NCBI RefSeq assembly: GCF_001458415.1
Contig: NZ_CYSD01000012.1
Coordinates: 434,001 to 498,000 of the forward strand
Length of the DNA: 64,000 nt
Reading direction: 5' to 3'
From: Tritonibacter multivorans
GTDB lineage: Bacteria > Pseudomonadota > Alphaproteobacteria > Rhodobacterales > Rhodobacteraceae
Positions 62,245 to 64,000 of this stretch are shown here, in pieces. The notes beneath the pieces were generated by a model. The model saw only the letters and a list, made by a program, of their open reading frames with translations. It was not told the DNA's origin and ran no database searches. The position numbers were made by a program, and so were the translations under genes. Positions within the stretch are counted from its first letter, which is position 1, and each line of letters opens with the position of its first letter.

Positions 62245-63675
62245 TCAGTTCCCCCGTCCATTAAAGGTGGTGTCGCGGTGCGCGCGCTCTCCATTGATAA
62301 CATCTTCGGCCCAGATCCGCAGGTCTGTGGCCTCTGCCTCGGCAGCAGCACTGTCTTTGGGTGCCACAATATAGACCCGCTGCAGCAGCGCCGTGTCGGC
62401 CGGAACGGTGACCGCAGTGCCATCCTGACCCTCCAGCCGCAGATCCAGCCCATCGGCCTTGCCCAAGCTCAGCTCAAACGGGCGCGCCTCCCCATGTTTG
62501 TTGCGCAGGCGCACATCATAGGTATTGCGGATCGCGCCATCGGACAATGTGACAAATGTGGGGTTGCGCACCGGTGCCACGGTCAGGTCGATGTCCGACC
62601 GAATGAACAGCGCAAACACCAGCGCCAGACCGACGCCGCCCCAAAGCACGGTATAAACCATCGTCCGCAGGCGGAAGACATGCTGCCAGATCGGGCGTGG
62701 CGGCTGGCCTTCGCGCTCGCGCGGCTCGTCCGACAGCGCCATATAGTCGATCAGACCGCGGGGTTTGCCAACCTTGTCCATAATGTCGTCGCAGGCATCA
62801 ATGCACAGTGCGCAGGTGATGCATTCCATCTGCTGGCCGTCGCGAATGTCGATGCCCATGGGGCAGACGTTGACGCAGGCCATACAGTCGATGCAGTCCC
62901 CCATCGTTTTGGCTTCCTCGGATTTGCGATGTTTGCCGCGCGGCTCTCCACGCCAGGGGCGGTAGCCGACGGTCAGCGTGTCCTCGTCCATCATCGCCGC
63001 CTGAATGCGCGGCCAGGGGCAGGCATAGATACAGATCTGCTCGCGGGCAAACCCACCAAAAAAGAAGGTGGTGAAAGTCAGGATCGCCATTGTCGTATAG
63101 GCGACAGGATGCGCTTGGCCTGTGACCAGATCCACCGCCAGCGTCGGCGCATCGGCAAAATAGAACACCCAAGCCCCCCCGGTGGCGAGGCCGATCAGCA
63201 GCCAAGCCACCCATTTGGTCACCCGCAGACGGGCCTTGCGCAGGTCCCATTTGGCTTGCCGGTGCAAACGCAGGCGGGCGTTCCGGTCGCCTTCAATCCA
63301 GCGCTCCACCAGAATGAACAAATCCGTCCAGACAGTCTGCGGACAGGCATAGCCGCACCAGACCCGCCCCAGCGCAGAGGTAAACAGAAACAGGCCCAGC
63401 CCTGCCATGATCAAAAGGCCCGCAACGAAATAGAACTCATGCGGCCAGATCTCGATCCAGAAGAAGTAAAACCGCCGCCCGGCCAGATCCAACAGAACCG
63501 CCTGATCCGGCAATTCCGGCCCCCGGTCCCAGCGGATCCAAGGGGTCAGGTAATAAATCCCAAGCGTCACCGCGAGGATGACCCATTTCAGATTGCGGAA
63601 CTTGCCGCTGACCCGTCGGGGAAAGATCGGTTCACGGGCAGCATAGAGGCTGGGGACTTGTTGGGAATCGCTCAC
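62245..63675 (-). CDS. ccoG: cbb3 oxidase accessory protein CcoG (RdxA-type ferredoxin)
   Basis: Encodes 476 residues with about five transmembrane helices and two 4Fe-4S motifs (CIDCMACVNVCP and CITCALCIDACD). The TVWTDLFILVE and WCGYACPQT segments are typical. CcoG reduces Cu(II) or handles electrons for oxidase assembly. First gene of ccoGHIS; an FNR-type box lies 63 bases upstream. Confidence 0.96.
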   Translation of the reverse strand: MSDSQQVPSLYAAREPIFPRRVSGKFRNLKWVILAVTLGIYYLTPWIRWDRGPELPDQAVLLDLAGRRFYFFWIEIWPHEFYFVAGLLIMAGLGLFLFTSALGRVWCGYACPQTVWTDLFILVERWIEGDRNARLRLHRQAKWDLRKARLRVTKWVAWLLIGLATGGAWVFYFADAPTLAVDLVTGQAHPVAYTTMAILTFTTFFFGGFAREQICIYACPWPRIQAAMMDEDTLTVGYRPWRGEPRGKHRKSEEAKTMGDCIDCMACVNVCPMGIDIRDGQQMECITCALCIDACDDIMDKVGKPRGLIDYMALSDEPREREGQPPRPIWQHVFRLRTMVYTVLWGGVGLALVFALFIRSDIDLTVAPVRNPTFVTLSDGAIRNTYDVRLRNKHGEARPFELSLGKADGLDLRLEGQDGTAVTVPADTALLQRVYIVAPKDSAAAEAEATDLRIWAEDVINGERAHRDTTFNGRGN

Positions 63676-63737
63676 GGAGGCTCTCCGGTCTGGCTATTGG
63701 CTCAGCTTGCTTGTCCCAGAAGCACGCGGCCAGAACT

Positions 63738-63751
63738 TTGACGTGGATCAA
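63738..63751. promoter_or_regulatory. FnrL (anaerobox) site upstream of ccoG
   Basis: TTGAC-GTGG-ATCAA matches the FNR/FixK consensus TTGAT-N4-ATCAA with one difference. It lies 63 bases before the ccoG ATG, so low-oxygen induction of ccoGHIS is expected. Confidence 0.8.
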
Positions 63752-63874
63752 AAATGGGTATCGTACTTGGATGTTTTCATCGGTCGTTTTGTCGCGTCCT
63801 TCAAAAAACATGCTTTTGACCCACAGCATTTCCCTGCGCTAGGCTGGGGGTGACTGCGGAAGGGAGGAGCCGCC

Positions 63875-64000
63875 ATCGCCGACGCCAGCAAACCGGACCC
63901 GTTAGACCGAAAATCCCTGAACGCCGCCGAGATCGGGGCGCTGGCCCATTTGTACCGGGCCGAGGTTTACCGTTCGACCATCTGGCGCACGCGGCTTGAC
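63875..64000 (+). CDS. DUF2270-like membrane protein, 5' part, apparent AUC start
   Basis: At the window edge a frame encodes IADASKPDPLDRKSLNAAEI followed by GALAHLYRAEVYRSTIWRTR, which I recognise as the conserved N terminus of DUF2270 membrane proteins. In frame there is a stop at 63854-63856 and no ATG, GTG or TTG before the conserved region; only CTG (63857) and ATC (63875) are available. A strong AGGGAGG (63861-63867) is 7 bases before ATC, so ATC is the likely initiator. Divergent from ccoG. The gene continues beyond the window. Confidence 0.6.
   Translation, partial: MADASKPDPLDRKSLNAAEIGALAHLYRAEVYRSTIWRTRLD

Noticed and set aside
59830-63741. 1303-codon plus-strand open frame opposite ccoI-ccoG
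   Set aside because: Arg/Gln/His-rich antisense frame, the usual high-G+C artefact; ccoI, ccoH and ccoG on the other strand have complete motifs.
1-64000. tRNA, rRNA, CRISPR, prophage or insertion-sequence content
   Set aside because: No gap is large enough or shows cloverleaf, array or transposase signatures by eye; a tRNAscan or IS search could still find something missed.

Overview
The window is a 64 kb piece of alphaproteobacterial chromosome, most likely from a marine Rhodobacterales (Roseobacter-group) bacterium. Support: high G+C with dense bidirectional coding, many ATGA/TGATG overlaps, an aa3-type oxidase subunit IV peptide, a ccoGHIS cluster behind an FNR-type box, alphaproteobacterial forms of ClpS, GshA and EtfQO, and several conserved small proteins I associate with this order. 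I saw no rRNA or tRNA gene, CRISPR array, insertion sequence, prophage or integrase. This is mostly core genome, and I do not see a clearly new multi-gene system in it.

Layout. 1-7.3 kb: 3' end of an EamA transporter, a YdcH-like peptide, a tRNA-type methyltransferase with a DUF2007 peptide, polyprenyl diphosphate synthase, convergent ispE, a secreted TPR protein and ETF-ubiquinone oxidoreductase. 7.5-10.4 kb: SoxR-type regulator divergent from a glyoxalase-fold gene, greA, and a membrane protein of unknown role. 10.4-13.7 kb: moeA-mobB-mobA-fdhD molybdenum cofactor/formate dehydrogenase operon. 13.8-18 kb: lipoprotein, aa3 oxidase subunit IV, a conserved cytosolic protein, MBL hydrolase and a large acyl-CoA dehydrogenase. 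18.1-21.2 kb: Sua5-type tRNA modification enzyme, AlgH/YqgE, DsbD-like periplasmic protein and NUDIX hydrolase. 21.1-28.6 kb: RND efflux pair, moaB, LysE exporter, metallophosphoesterase and a uracil-DNA glycosylase homologue with a single cysteine. 28.8-32.2 kb: pyrB, a small membrane-anchored protein, a dihydroorotase homologue lacking most metal ligands, and plsY. 32.5-37.7 kb: secreted YHS protein, MarR/monooxygenase pair with a perfect palindromic operator, gshA, GNAT and rsmE. 37.7-45.3 kb: ubiA, an OmpA-family protein with a coiled-coil partner, moaE, moaD, pgsA, a TetR regulator and uvrC. 45.8-51.8 kb: Ca/Na antiporter, S49 protease, ABC exporter, hemE and hemC. 52-59.3 kb: GH25 lipoprotein, hemF, an SDR lacking the catalytic lysine, an RsmC-like methyltransferase, clpS, a HAD hydrolase and a D,D-carboxypeptidase with a SPOR domain. 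59.4-63.7 kb: ccoS-ccoI-ccoH-ccoG for cbb3 oxidase assembly. The window ends in the start of a DUF2270-like gene that appears to begin with an AUC codon.

How the genes work together. Haem synthesis (hemE, hemC, hemF), quinone synthesis (polyprenyl synthase, ubiA), respiratory input (EtfQO) and oxidase assembly (ccoGHIS, aa3 subunit IV) form a respiratory theme. Molybdopterin genes sit in three separate places (moeA-mobB-mobA-fdhD, moaB, moaED). The points most worth a second look are the AUC start, the degenerate dihydroorotase next to pyrB, the single-cysteine family-4 UDG, the SDR without its lysine, the palindromic mosaic after hemC, the three-site repeat upstream of the TetR gene, and the A+T-rich stretch with a perfect DnaA box upstream of uvrC.
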